Of a stretch of 64,000 nt of DNA, positions 8,074-17,700 are shown in pieces. The stretch lies in the NCBI RefSeq assembly GCF_022803015.1, contig NZ_JAFKON010000003.1:434001-498000 (forward strand). The letters are read 5' to 3'. The DNA is from Arthrobacter humicola. Its GTDB lineage: Bacteria > Actinomycetota > Actinomycetes > Actinomycetales > Micrococcaceae. Position 1 is the first letter of the stretch; every line of letters starts with the position of its first letter. The notes beneath the pieces were generated by a model. That model worked only from the letters and a program-made list of their open reading frames with translations. It did no database searches and had not been told where the DNA came from. A program made the translations under genes and the position numbers.

Positions 8074-8916
8074 TCATGCGGGGCCGGGAACCTCCGGCCC
8101 CGCGTCCCCGGCAGCGGTTTCATTCGGGGTTTCCGGTGGGGCCGTGTTTGGGGCTTCGTTCGGGGTATTGCCGGCGGCCGCATCCTGCACCGCGTCAGGG
8201 CCCGCAAGGGTTTTGTCCGGGGCCGCGTCCTGCGCTTTGCCCGCCAGGCGGAGCTTTACGACGGCGGCGTACTCATCCACGTATTCCTGGCCGGAGAGGC
8301 GCATGAGTTCGTACATGATCTCGTCGGTCACTGAACGCTGGATCAGCCGGTCATCCTCCATGCCGTAGTAGCGGCTGAAGTCGAGCGGTTCGCCAAAGAT
8401 CATGCCGATGCGGCGGATGTTGGGCACGCGCTTGCCGATCGGCTGGACTTTGTCCGTTCCGATCATTGCCACCGGGACGACCGGAACACGGGCCTGCAGC
8501 GCAAGGCGCGCAACCCCCACCTTGCCGCGGTAGAGGCGCCCGTCGGGGCTCCGGGTCCCCTCGGGGTAGATGCCCAGGAGGGAACCCTTCTTGAGCACGT
8601 CCATGCCGGCGTTCAGCGACTGCGCGGACGCAGCGCCCCCGGACCGGTCCATGGGGAGCTGGTTGGTGAGCCGGAAGAAGGCTGCGGTCAGCCTGCCCTT
8701 GATCCCGGTGCCGGTGAAGTATTCGGATTTCGCCAGGAACGCCACCGGCCGCGGCACCATGACCGGCATGAAGATGGAATCCGAGAAGGAGAGGTGGTTC
8801 GAGGCAAGGATCGCGGCGCCCTCAGCAGGGACGTTGTCAAGGCCCTTGACCCAGGGCCGGAACAGCAGCCTGAGCACCGGCCCCAGGACAAACGTCTTCA
8901 TGAACCAATAAAACAC
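8074..8916 (-). CDS. plsC: 1-acyl-sn-glycerol-3-phosphate acyltransferase family protein
   Basis: Membrane-associated glycerolipid acyltransferase of 280 residues. The PlsC catalytic motif NHLSFSD (His41, Asp46) and the substrate motif YPEGTRSPDG (EGTR 119-122) are present, preceded by a hydrophobic N terminus (MFYWFMKTFVLGPVLRLLF). The last 50 residues are a low-complexity Ala/Pro/Glu tail. The start is GTG behind a GAGAGG ribosome site. Mycobacterial Rv2182c lies in the equivalent place downstream of aroG. It probably makes phosphatidic acid; acyl specificity is unknown. A second paralogue lies at 25587-26348. Confidence 0.9.
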   Translation of the reverse strand: MFYWFMKTFVLGPVLRLLFRPWVKGLDNVPAEGAAILASNHLSFSDSIFMPVMVPRPVAFLAKSEYFTGTGIKGRLTAAFFRLTNQLPMDRSGGAASAQSLNAGMDVLKKGSLLGIYPEGTRSPDGRLYRGKVGVARLALQARVPVVPVAMIGTDKVQPIGKRVPNIRRIGMIFGEPLDFSRYYGMEDDRLIQRSVTDEIMYELMRLSGQEYVDEYAAVVKLRLAGKAQDAAPDKTLAGPDAVQDAAAGNTPNEAPNTAPPETPNETAAGDAGPEVPGPA

Positions 8917-9028
8917 TCGGCAACCTCTCCGGAAGGCGTCTGGCCTGCGGCCCGAACCGGGTCCGGCCAGGCTTCAATGGACACCTTACTCTAGTGAGTT
9001 TTGGCGCTAAGGGTGACACGATGGGCTC

Positions 9029-9829
9029 ATGACTGAAAGCAGCACTCCCCCTGCGCCCGCCGCTTTCAGCTACCCCGGCCACGGCCCCAACGCCCGGACC
9101 GGTGTGGCCATCTGCCACGGCTTCACAGGCAGCCCGCTCAGCGTCCTGCCGTGGGCCCGCCACCTCGCCGCCCAGGGCTTCGCCGTATCGGTACCGCTTC
9201 TGCCCGGGCACGGCACCCACTGGCGGGACCTCGCCCGGCAGGGCTGGCAGGACTGGTACAGGAGCTTTGAAACGGCGTACCTGGACCTGGCCGGCCGGAC
9301 TGATGACTGCTACGTCGCGGGACTGTCCATGGGCGGCACGATCGCCCTGCGTACCGCGGCCCGCCACGGCGTGGCCGGCGTGGCGGCTGTCAACCCCGGC
9401 CTGAGCTTCTATGACCGCAGGGTCCGGATCGTGGGACTGCTCAAGTACTTCCAGCGCACCACCACGCCCATCCAGGAGGAGAATTCCACGGCGGCCACCA
9501 CCGACGACGGTGACTACTCCGTGACCCCGCTGGCCGCCGTCCACCAGTTGCGCCGGCTGTTCGCCGCGACCCTCCGGGACCTGCCGTCCGTCTCCGCCCC
9601 TGCCCTGGTGTTCAAGTCGGACACCGACGCCGTGGTCCCGCCGTCATCCCTGGCGCTGCTGCGCAGGCGGCTCGGGTCCCGGGAACTCACGGTGGTTCCC
9701 CTCCCGCACAGCGGGCACGTTGCCACCATGGACGCCGATGCGCCGCTACTCTTTGAAGAATCAGTGCGTTTCTTCCTGCAGCACGCCCACGCCATTTCGC
9801 CGCCCCGCGCCCCCTCGGAGACCCCATGA
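9029..9829 (+). CDS. alpha/beta hydrolase (carboxylesterase/lipase-like) 1
   Basis: Serine hydrolase of 266 residues, close to the thermostable Est30/monoacylglycerol-lipase type of small esterases. HGFTGSP (30-36) provides the oxyanion-hole region. The nucleophile elbow is GLSMGG (Ser100). DTDAVVPP supplies the probable acid, and SGHVATMD supplies the catalytic His (about 230). No signal peptide. It is the first of a tandem pair: the next gene starts within its stop codon (ATGA overlap) and encodes a paralogue. Substrate unknown; position beside plsC hints at lipid turnover. Confidence 0.85.
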   Translation: MTESSTPPAPAAFSYPGHGPNARTGVAICHGFTGSPLSVLPWARHLAAQGFAVSVPLLPGHGTHWRDLARQGWQDWYRSFETAYLDLAGRTDDCYVAGLSMGGTIALRTAARHGVAGVAAVNPGLSFYDRRVRIVGLLKYFQRTTTPIQEENSTAATTDDGDYSVTPLAAVHQLRRLFAATLRDLPSVSAPALVFKSDTDAVVPPSSLALLRRRLGSRELTVVPLPHSGHVATMDADAPLLFEESVRFFLQHAHAISPPRAPSETP

Positions 9830-10629
9830 GCATCCTCCCGGACCACTCGCCGTTCAGCAGCCCGTTCACGGGAACCATCCCCCGGACCGGCGTCGTGGTC
9901 TCGCACGGCTTCACCGGCAGCCCGCACGGTGTGCGGGACTGGGCGTTGTCCTTGGCCGGTGCCGGGTTCGCCGTCCGGCTGCCCCTGCTGCCGGGGCACG
10001 GAACGAGCTGGCAGGAGCTGGCCAAGACCCGGTGGCAGGACTGGCATGCTGCCTTGGACGCGGCCTACCTGGAGCTTGCGGAAGAATGCGACATCGTGGT
10101 CGTGGCGGGGCTGTCCATGGGCGGCGCCCTCGCGTTTCGGATCGCGGCCACCCGCCCTGTGGCGGGGGTGGTGGTGGTCAACCCCGGCCTGGTTATCGAT
10201 GATCCCCGCGCCCCGCTGGCGGGCGTCTTGAAGTTTGTCCTCAAGAGCACCCCTGCGATCGCCAATGACATCCTCAAACCGGGCATGGACGAGTGCGCCT
10301 ACCCGCGCACTCCGGTGGCCGCCGCGCACGAGCTCAACAAGATGTTCAAGGACACCGTGCGGCTGCTGCCCCGCGTCACGGCTCCGGTCCGGGTCTACCG
10401 TTCCACGGTGGACCATGTGGTGTCCGAATCCAGCATGGAGGCCCTGCGCCGCGGGTTGACCAACGCCCCGCTCGAGGTGGTCCGGCTGGAAAACAGCTAC
10501 CACGTCGCTACCATGGACAACGACGCGCCCGAGATCTTCCGTGGCACGGCCGAATTTGTCCGGTATGTTGCAGCCGCAGCCGGTCCGGGCGCCGCCCGCG
10601 CCAGCCGGAAGGACACGGCCAATGACTAA
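9826..10629 (+). CDS. alpha/beta hydrolase (carboxylesterase/lipase-like) 2
   Basis: A 267-residue paralogue of the preceding hydrolase with the same layout: SHGFTGSPHGVRDWA, LPLLPGHGT, nucleophile elbow AGLSMGG (Ser97) and a C-terminal YHVATMDND carrying the catalytic His. The four-base ATGA overlap with its neighbour indicates translational coupling, and its own stop overlaps the next gene by 8 bases. The pair looks like an old tandem duplication that has diverged clearly outside the motifs, so the two may differ in substrate. Confidence 0.85.
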   Translation: MSILPDHSPFSSPFTGTIPRTGVVVSHGFTGSPHGVRDWALSLAGAGFAVRLPLLPGHGTSWQELAKTRWQDWHAALDAAYLELAEECDIVVVAGLSMGGALAFRIAATRPVAGVVVVNPGLVIDDPRAPLAGVLKFVLKSTPAIANDILKPGMDECAYPRTPVAAAHELNKMFKDTVRLLPRVTAPVRVYRSTVDHVVSESSMEALRRGLTNAPLEVVRLENSYHVATMDNDAPEIFRGTAEFVRYVAAAAGPGAARASRKDTAND

Positions 10630-11344
10630 ACCGGACCCCGGCGTCCCTGACCCCGAGACCCCTGACCCCGAGATCCCTGACCCAGAAAACGACAGGTCGC
10701 CTGGCGCTGACGCATCCGGCCTCCAGCGCCCGGGCACCACCCCGCCCCCTGAGGCGCAGGACCCGGCCGCCGCGGCCGCACCGCTTGCCGATGACGACGC
10801 CGTGTGGCTGGATCTCGTCGCCAGGCTGGAAGGGGTCGGGCAAGGCGGGGACGAGGCAGTTGGGGGAACTGACGGCCCGGCCGGCGGAACGGACAGCGCC
10901 GCCGGCACCGGCGCTCGCTCCGGCGCCGGCACCGGTGCGAACAGGTCGTTCAGCGATTTCGACCCGCTGGGCCTCGCCGGCGTCGCGCCGATCGAACTTT
11001 CCGCCAGGGAGCGGCTCGCCTCCGCCCCGGGGAACCCGGCCGCGGGCAGCAATGAGGCGCCGGACACCGCATCCGGCCCCCGGGACTACGAGGCCGACGA
11101 CGACGATGGCGTGTTCGTCCCGGAGGAGCCGCCCAGCCTGGCCGGTGCAGATCCGATGACCGTCCTTGCCTGGATTGGCGCGGTGGGCGGCCCGATTGCG
11201 CTCGTGTTCTCGGCGATGTTCTGGCGGTCGGCCCCGACGCTGGCGATCGTGGGCATGGTGGCCGCGTTCGCGGCCTCCGTGGTGTTCCTGATCATGAAGC
11301 TGCCGGGCGAGAAGGACGAGCACGACGACGGGGCTCGCATCTAG
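10622..11344 (+). CDS. acidic/proline-rich protein with two C-terminal membrane helices
   Basis: Function not recognised. The 240 residues begin at the ATG at 10622, 8 bases inside the previous gene, and the protein is clearly in two parts. Residues 1-178 are low complexity, starting with PDPE-type repeats and rich in Asp, Glu, Gly, Ala and Pro. Residues about 180-226 form two membrane helices separated by FWRSAPT, and a short charged tail follows. The topology suggests a disordered cytoplasmic domain anchored in the membrane. It is probably the last gene of the hydrolase operon, since a convergent ROK gene follows. Confidence 0.7.
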   Translation: MTKPDPGVPDPETPDPEIPDPENDRSPGADASGLQRPGTTPPPEAQDPAAAAAPLADDDAVWLDLVARLEGVGQGGDEAVGGTDGPAGGTDSAAGTGARSGAGTGANRSFSDFDPLGLAGVAPIELSARERLASAPGNPAAGSNEAPDTASGPRDYEADDDDGVFVPEEPPSLAGADPMTVLAWIGAVGGPIALVFSAMFWRSAPTLAIVGMVAAFAASVVFLIMKLPGEKDEHDDGARI

Positions 11345-11401
11345 TCCACCGGTCAGGGCGCCAGCCACCGCGCTGGTTGGTTCAGGGCCCAGGAAGGCAC
11401 G

Positions 11402-12496
11402 CTACTGGGTGTGCATGCGGCTGCTGACCCGGGAGAGGTCGGCGGCGCCGATCAGTCCGGCGTTGGGTCCCAGGGCGGCCAGTTCGATCTCCGCCGCGGG
11501 GCGGAAGCCGCGGCCGGTGAGGTTCCGCGCGAAGGCCTTCCGGGCGGGCGCGACGAGCAGCTCGCCGGCGTCGCAGAGTCCGCCGCCGATCACGAACTTG
11601 CCTGGGTCCAGTGCCGCTGCGAGGTTCGCCAGGCCAAGGCCCAGCCATTCCCCGACGTCCTCGAGGAGTTCGCGGGAGGTCTGGTCCCCGGCCTTGGCCA
11701 GCTCCGTCACGATCACGCCCGTAATGCGTTCCACGTCGCCGTCCACGGCCTTGAGCAGTTCCTGGGCAACCGGGGAATTCGCGGCGGCCAGTTCCCTGGC
11801 CTCGCGGCCGAGCGCATTGCCCGAGGCGTATTGTTCCCAGCAGCCGCGGTTGCCGCACTCGCAGCGGTGCCCGCCCGGCATGATGATTTGGTGGCCGAAC
11901 TCCCCCGCCACACCGAAGCGGCCGCGTTCGAGCCGTCCGTCCATGACCATGGCCCCCCCGATTCCGGTTCCCAGGGTGATGCAGACCAGACGGTCCTGTC
12001 CCTGTCCGGCGCCGAAGCGCCATTCCGCCCAGGCGGCGGCGTCGGCGTCGTTGGTCAGCAGGACGGGGCGGCGCAGCAGCCGCTGCAGGTTCTCGCGCAG
12101 CGGTTCATTGCGCCAGGCCAGGTGCGGGCTGAAGAGGACAGTGCCGCCGTCGAGGTCCATCCAGCCGGCAGCGCCGATTCCGACCGACCAGATCCGGTGT
12201 CCGGTGCCCAGCTCTCCGACGAGTTCGACAATGACCTGTTCCACGGCGCGCGGGTCGTTGCCCGGGGTGGAGCGTTTGGCCTGGCTGAGGATCCTGCCCT
12301 CGGCGTCCACCACGCCGGCAGCAACCTTGGTTCCCCCGATGTCGACGCCGATCGCCAGGCCCTTGCGGCCCAGCCGCAGGTGTGAGCGGAGGTCATGCCC
12401 GGCCGTGGCGGCCGCGGCGCCGGCCAGGGTCCTGCTTCGCCAGGCGGCGGTCCGGCGGCGCAGGCCGGGCTGCCGGCCGGGTGTTGGTGTCTGCAT
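11402..12496 (-). CDS. ROK-family glucokinase
   Basis: ATP-dependent glucose kinase of 364 residues. The ROK phosphate-binding motif GVDIGGTKVAAG lies after a 45-residue N-terminal extension. LGTGIGGAMV, GEFGHQII and the structural zinc motif CECGNRGCWEQ mark the ROK kinase class rather than repressors, which carry a helix-turn-helix. I start at the ATG at 12496 (MQTPTPG), since the upstream part of the frame is Arg/Pro-rich and unconserved in appearance; a later start near LAIGVDIGG is also possible. It converges on the hydrolase operon. Confidence 0.85.
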   Translation of the reverse strand: MQTPTPGRQPGLRRRTAAWRSRTLAGAAAATAGHDLRSHLRLGRKGLAIGVDIGGTKVAAGVVDAEGRILSQAKRSTPGNDPRAVEQVIVELVGELGTGHRIWSVGIGAAGWMDLDGGTVLFSPHLAWRNEPLRENLQRLLRRPVLLTNDADAAAWAEWRFGAGQGQDRLVCITLGTGIGGAMVMDGRLERGRFGVAGEFGHQIIMPGGHRCECGNRGCWEQYASGNALGREARELAAANSPVAQELLKAVDGDVERITGVIVTELAKAGDQTSRELLEDVGEWLGLGLANLAAALDPGKFVIGGGLCDAGELLVAPARKAFARNLTGRGFRPAAEIELAALGPNAGLIGAADLSRVSSRMHTQ

Positions 12497-12719
12497 GGTG
12501 CCCCATTCTATTCGCCGGGGCCGCAACGGCAGCGAAGGCCCGGCCGCATGACGCGGCAGCAGAGCGCCGCGCACGTGCCCGCAGCATCCCCGACTGGCGG
12601 AACGGCGGTCCCGACCGTAAAGTTACTGGCCAGTAGGTGTCGCAGAACACACCTTCGGGGGGCCGCATACTAGGCTTAGCGGTACCCCTTGCGGGCCTAT
12701 GGATACCAAAGGAGCTGTC

Positions 12720-14543
12720 GTGCGAGAAATCATTGTCCCGCCCCTGGTGAATGTCGATCCGGACACCAATGTCACCGATCTCGTGGTGCGCCAGGCGGCC
12801 AAGGCTTCCAACCCTGCGCTGTTCTCGCGGCTCGACGCAGCCGGCCAGTGGCAGGACGTCCGCGCCACCGAATTCCTGGCCGACGTCTCGGCCCTCGCCA
12901 AGGGCCTCATGGCCAGCGGTGTGGCCGCCGGCGACCGGGTGGGCATCATGTCCCGCACCCGGTATGAATGGGCCCTGATCGACTTCGCCATCTGGTTCGC
13001 CGGCGCCGTCTCGGTCCCGATCTATGAAACCTCCTCCCCCTCCCAGGTGGCCTGGAACCTTGGCGACTCCGGCGCCGTGGCCGCGTTCGGCGAATCGGCG
13101 CACCACGAGGACATCATCCGGCAGGCGGCCACCTCCGAGGGCCTCACCGCCCTGGGGCATGTCTGGCAGCTCGAGGGCGACAGCCTGGACGAGGTCCGTG
13201 CGGCCGGAGCCGGCGTCAGCGACGCCGAGCTTGAAGCACGCCGCAGCCAGGCGTCCCTGAACGATGTCGCCACGATCATCTACACCTCGGGCACCACCGG
13301 CCGGCCCAAGGGCTGCGAGCTGACGCACGGCAACTTCGTGGAACTGTCCGAGAACGCGCTGGTCACGTCGCTGGGCACGATCGTCCACGAGCAGGCACGG
13401 ACCATCATGTTCCTGCCCATGGCCCACGTCTTCGCACGCTTCATCTCTGTGCTGGCAGTCGCGGCCGGCGTCACGGTGGCGCACACCCCGGATATCAAGA
13501 ACCTGCTGCCGGATCTGCAGAGCTACAAACCGACCTTTATCCTCGCCGTCCCGCGCGTTTTCGAGAAGGTCTACAACTCGGCCCTGACCAAGGCCGAGGA
13601 CGGCGGCAAGGGCGCCATCTTCCACCGCGCCGCGGACACCGCCATCGAATTCTCCCGGGCCCGGCAGGCCGGCAAGGTCGGGCTCGTACTGAAGCTCAAG
13701 CACGCCGTGTTCGACAAGCTCGTGTACAGCAAGCTCCGGGCCGCCATGGGCGGGAACGTCTCCCATGCCGTTTCCGGCGGCGGCCCGCTCGGCGAACGGC
13801 TGGGCCACTTCTTCCAGGGCATCGGCATGCAGATCCTGGAAGGGTACGGGCTGACTGAAACCACGGCCCCGGTCACGGTCAACACCCCCGACCTGATCAA
13901 GATCGGCACCGTCGGCGCCCCGATTCCGGGCAACTCCGTCAGGATCGCGGACGACGGCGAGATCCTCGCCAAGGGCGTGTGCGTCATGCGCGGCTACTAC
14001 AAGCGCGATGACCTGTCCGCCGCGACCTTCGACGACGACGGCTGGTTCCGCACGGGAGACATCGGCCAGCTGGACGAGGCTGGATTCCTGACCATCACCG
14101 GGCGCAAGAAGGAAATCATCGTCACGGCCGGCGGCAAGAACGTGGTCCCTGCCCTGCTGGAAGACCAGATCCGGGCCGACGCGCTCGTCTCGCAGGTGCT
14201 CGTGGTGGGCGACAACCGCCCGTTCATCGGCGCCCTGGTGACCCTGGACGAGGAAGCCCTCCCCGGCTGGCTGGGCCGCCACGGGCTCCCGGCCTCGACC
14301 CCTCTCGCCGAGGCTGCCGTCAACCCCGCCGTCAAGGCCGCGGTCCAGGAGCTCATCAACCACGCCAACCAGTCCGTATCCCAGGCCGAGGCGATCAAGT
14401 CCTTCCGGATCGTGCCGGCCGACTTCACCGAGGCCTCCGGACATCTGACCCCCTCCATGAAGGTCAAGCGGGCCCAGGTGCTCAAGGACTTCGAGAACGT
14501 GATCGAGGAAATGTACAGCGCCAAGCGACCCACCCTCGCCTAG
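12720..14543 (+). CDS. AMP-dependent long-chain acyl-CoA synthetase (FadD15-type)
   Basis: Activates fatty acids to acyl-CoA through an acyl-adenylate. The 607 residues show the P-loop-like motif IIYTSGTTGRPKGCE, the adenylate motif EGYGLTETTAP, the hinge region GWFRTGDIG and the C-terminal ITGRKKEIIVTAGGKNV, where a Lys/Arg-rich end completes the active site. An in-frame ATG exists at 12699, but the GTG at 12720 follows AAAGGAGC at the right distance and is the likelier start. Synteny with mycobacterial Rv2187 (fadD15) supports the assignment. A large terminator follows. Confidence 0.92.
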   Translation: MREIIVPPLVNVDPDTNVTDLVVRQAAKASNPALFSRLDAAGQWQDVRATEFLADVSALAKGLMASGVAAGDRVGIMSRTRYEWALIDFAIWFAGAVSVPIYETSSPSQVAWNLGDSGAVAAFGESAHHEDIIRQAATSEGLTALGHVWQLEGDSLDEVRAAGAGVSDAELEARRSQASLNDVATIIYTSGTTGRPKGCELTHGNFVELSENALVTSLGTIVHEQARTIMFLPMAHVFARFISVLAVAAGVTVAHTPDIKNLLPDLQSYKPTFILAVPRVFEKVYNSALTKAEDGGKGAIFHRAADTAIEFSRARQAGKVGLVLKLKHAVFDKLVYSKLRAAMGGNVSHAVSGGGPLGERLGHFFQGIGMQILEGYGLTETTAPVTVNTPDLIKIGTVGAPIPGNSVRIADDGEILAKGVCVMRGYYKRDDLSAATFDDDGWFRTGDIGQLDEAGFLTITGRKKEIIVTAGGKNVVPALLEDQIRADALVSQVLVVGDNRPFIGALVTLDEEALPGWLGRHGLPASTPLAEAAVNPAVKAAVQELINHANQSVSQAEAIKSFRIVPADFTEASGHLTPSMKVKRAQVLKDFENVIEEMYSAKRPTLA

Positions 14544-14571
14544 GCTGCAACCGCGACCGCCCCGCACCAGA

Positions 14572-14639
14572 GCAACGCGGGGTCAGATACGGCCCATCCG
14601 GCGCCCCTCATGGGCCGTATCTGGCCCCGCGTTGCTTTT
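14572..14639 (+). terminator. long-stem terminator of the acyl-CoA synthetase gene
   Basis: A 25-base arm (14572-14596, starting GCAACGCGGGG) pairs perfectly with 14611-14635, followed by TTTT. This is one of the strongest terminators in the window. Confidence 0.9.
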
Positions 14640-14661
14640 GTTCGGGAGGCAATGTCTGGCA

Positions 14662-14709
14662 GAAACAGAAGGGTCCTTCCGGCGGAAGCCGGAAAGACCC
14701 TTCTGTTTT
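14662..14709. terminator. bidirectional terminator, mainly for pyc
   Basis: CAGAAGGGTCCTTCCGG (14666-14682) pairs with 14689-14705 with one mismatch. A T run flanks it on the plus side (TTTTG), and the minus strand continues into TTTCTG. It lies 29 bases past the pyc stop. Confidence 0.8.
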
Positions 14710-14737
14710 GATGGGGTGCTGTGTTGCCGCGCTGCCG

Positions 14738-17700
14738 CTATTCGACGACGAGCAGCAGATCCCCGCCCTGGACCTGTTCGATCCCGGCGACGGCAAGCCG
14801 CGCGACGGTGCCGGCCACCGGCGTCGTGATGGACGCTTCCATCTTCATGGCCTCGATCGTGGCCACCGTGTCGCCGGCCTTGACGGTGTCCCCGGCCTTG
14901 ACGGTGAGCGTGACGGCACCGGCGAACGGCGAGGCGACCTGGCCCGGCTGGGACGTGTCGGCGCGTTCGGCGGCCTTGACGTTGCTCACCACTGAACGGT
15001 CGCGGACCACCACCGGCCGGGACTGGCCGTTGAGCGTGCACATTACCGTGCGCATGCCCTTCTCGTCCGGCTCGGAGACGGCCTCGAGCGAGGCGATCAG
15101 CCGGACGCCCTTCTCGAGCTCGATCTCGTGCTCCGCGCCGCGCTGCAGCCCGAAGAGGTAGTCCCGCGTGTCCAGCACGGAAAGGTTGCCGTAGGACTCC
15201 ACGCTCTTCTGGTAGTCCTTGGTGGGACCGGCGAAGAGCAGGCGGTTGAGCGTGCCCCGCCGGGTCTTGGAATCGCCGTTGAGCGCGGCGCTGTCCTCGG
15301 CGCTGATCTCGACGTCGCGGACCTTGACGGTGCGCCCCTGCAGCGCCTTGGTCCGGAAGGGCTCGGGCCAGCCGCCGGGCGGGTCACCAAGCTCGCCGGA
15401 GAGGAAGCCGATCACGGAATCCGGGACGTCGTACTTTTGCGGGTTCTCGTTGAAGTCTTCCGGATCGGCGTTGAGGCCCACCAGATGCAGGGCGAGGTCG
15501 CCCACCACCTTGGACGACGGGGTCACCTTGACCAGGCGGCCGAGGATCCGGTCCGCCGCGGTGTACATGTCCTCGATCGCCTCGAAACGCTCGCCCAGGC
15601 CCAGCGCCATTGCCTGCTGGCGCAGGTTGGAGAGCTGGCCGCCCGGAATTTCGTGCTGGTAGACCCGGCCTGTGGGGCCCGGCAGTCCGGACTCGAACGG
15701 CGCGTAGACCCGGCGGACGGCTTCCCAGTAAGGCTCGAGGGCGCAGACGTTCGCCAGGCTGAGGCCGGTATCGCGCGCCGTGTGGGCCAGCGCGGCGACG
15801 AGGGCCGAGGCCGAGGGTTGGCTGGTGGTTCCCGCCAGTGAGGCCGAGGCCACGTCCACGGCGTCCACGCCGGCATCCACGGCCGCGAGGAGCGTGGCCA
15901 GCTGGCCGCCGGCGGTGTCGTGGGTGTGCAGGTGGACGGGGAGGTCGAACCGCTCCCGCAGCGCCGAGACCAGGCGCGCCGCGGCAGCCGGACGCAGCAG
16001 TCCGGCCATGTCCTTGATCGCCAGGATGTGCGCCCCGGCGTCGACGATTTTCTGCGCCAGCTCCAGGTAGTAATCCAGGGTGTAGAGCGTTTCCTCCGGG
16101 TCCAGCATGTCCGCGGTGTAGCAGAGGGCAACCTCGGCGACGGCGGTACCGGTCTCGCGGACGGCCCGGATGGCCGGAGCCATCTGGTTGACGTCGTTGA
16201 GGGCGTCGAAGATCCGGAAAATGTCGATGCCCGTGGCGGCGGCCTCGTTGACGAACGCCACCGTGACCTCTTCCGGGTAGGGCGTGTAGCCGACGGTGTT
16301 GCGGCCGCGGAGCAGCATCTGCAGGCACAGGTTCGGCATGGCCTTGCGCAGGGCGGCAAGCCGGTCCCAGGGGTCTTCGCCGAGGAAGCGCAGGGCGACG
16401 TCGTAGGTCGCCCCGCCCCAGGCCTCGACCGAGAGCAGCTCGGGGAGCAGCTTGGATTCTGCGGGACCGGCCGCCACGAGGTCCCGGGTGCGCACCCGGG
16501 TGGCGAGCAGGGACTGGTGCGCGTCGCGGAACGTGGTGTCTGTGACGGCCACGGCGTCCTGCGCCCGCAGGGCACGGGCAAACCCTTCCGGGCCGAGTTC
16601 CTGGAGACGCTGGCGGGACCCTGGCCGGGCCGCGGCGTCATCCAGGGCCGGAAGCTTGTCCGCCGGGTCCGTGTGGACCTTGAGTTCGCCGTTGGGCTTG
16701 TTGACCGTGACGTCGGCAAGCCAGGTCAGCAACTTGGTGCCGCGGTCGGCCGAGACCCGTGCCTTCAGCAGCTGGGGCCGTTCGTCAATGAACGAGGTGG
16801 CCACATCCCCGGCGACGAAGTCGGGATCGTCCAGGACAGCCTGCAGGAAGGAGATATTGGTGGACACGCCGCGGATGCGGAACTCGGCGAGGGCGCGGCG
16901 GGCCCGGGCGACGGCGGCCGGGTAGTTGCGTCCGCGGCAGGTCAGCTTGACCAGCATGGAGTCGAAGTGCGGGCTGATCTCCGCGCCCGAGTAGACGGTG
17001 CCGCCGTCGAGCCGGACGCCGGCGCCGCCGGCCGAGCGGTAGCCGGTGATCTTGCCGACGTCGGGCCGGAAGCCGTTGGCCGGGTCCTCCGTGGTGATGC
17101 GGCACTGCAGGGCGGCACCCTTGAGCTGGACGCTCTCCTGGGACAGGCCCAGGTCCGCGAGGCTCTCACCGGCGGCGATGCGCAGCTGAGCCTGGACGAG
17201 GTCGACGTCGGTGACTTCCTCGGTGACCGTGTGCTCGACCTGGATCCGCGGGTTCATTTCGATGAAGACGTGCTGGCCGGCCCGCTCGCCCACGGTGTCG
17301 ACGAGGAATTCGACGGTGCCGGCGTTGACGTAGTTCAGCGCCTTCGCGAACTTCACGGCGTCGCGGTACAGCGCCTGCCGGATGCCTTCGTCGAGGTTCG
17401 GGGCCGGGGCGATCTCGATGACCTTCTGGTGGCGGCGCTGGATGGAACAGTCACGCTCGAAGAGGTGCATCACGTTGCCCTCTGCGTCGGCCAGGATCTG
17501 GACCTCGATGTGGCGCGGGCGCAGGACGGCCTGCTCCAGGAACATGGTGGGGTCGCCGAACGCGGCGTCGGCTTCGCGCATGGCGGCCTGCAGGGCCTCC
17601 GGGAGCGCCTCGCGGGTGTCCACGCGGCGCATGCCGCGCCCGCCGCCGCCGGCGACGGCCTTGGCGAAGATGGGGAAGCCGATTTCATCCGCGGCGGCGA

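Noticed and set aside
12393-14567. 724-codon frame antisense to the acyl-CoA synthetase gene
   Set aside because: A mirror frame of a clear adenylating enzyme, with no ribosome site or domain.
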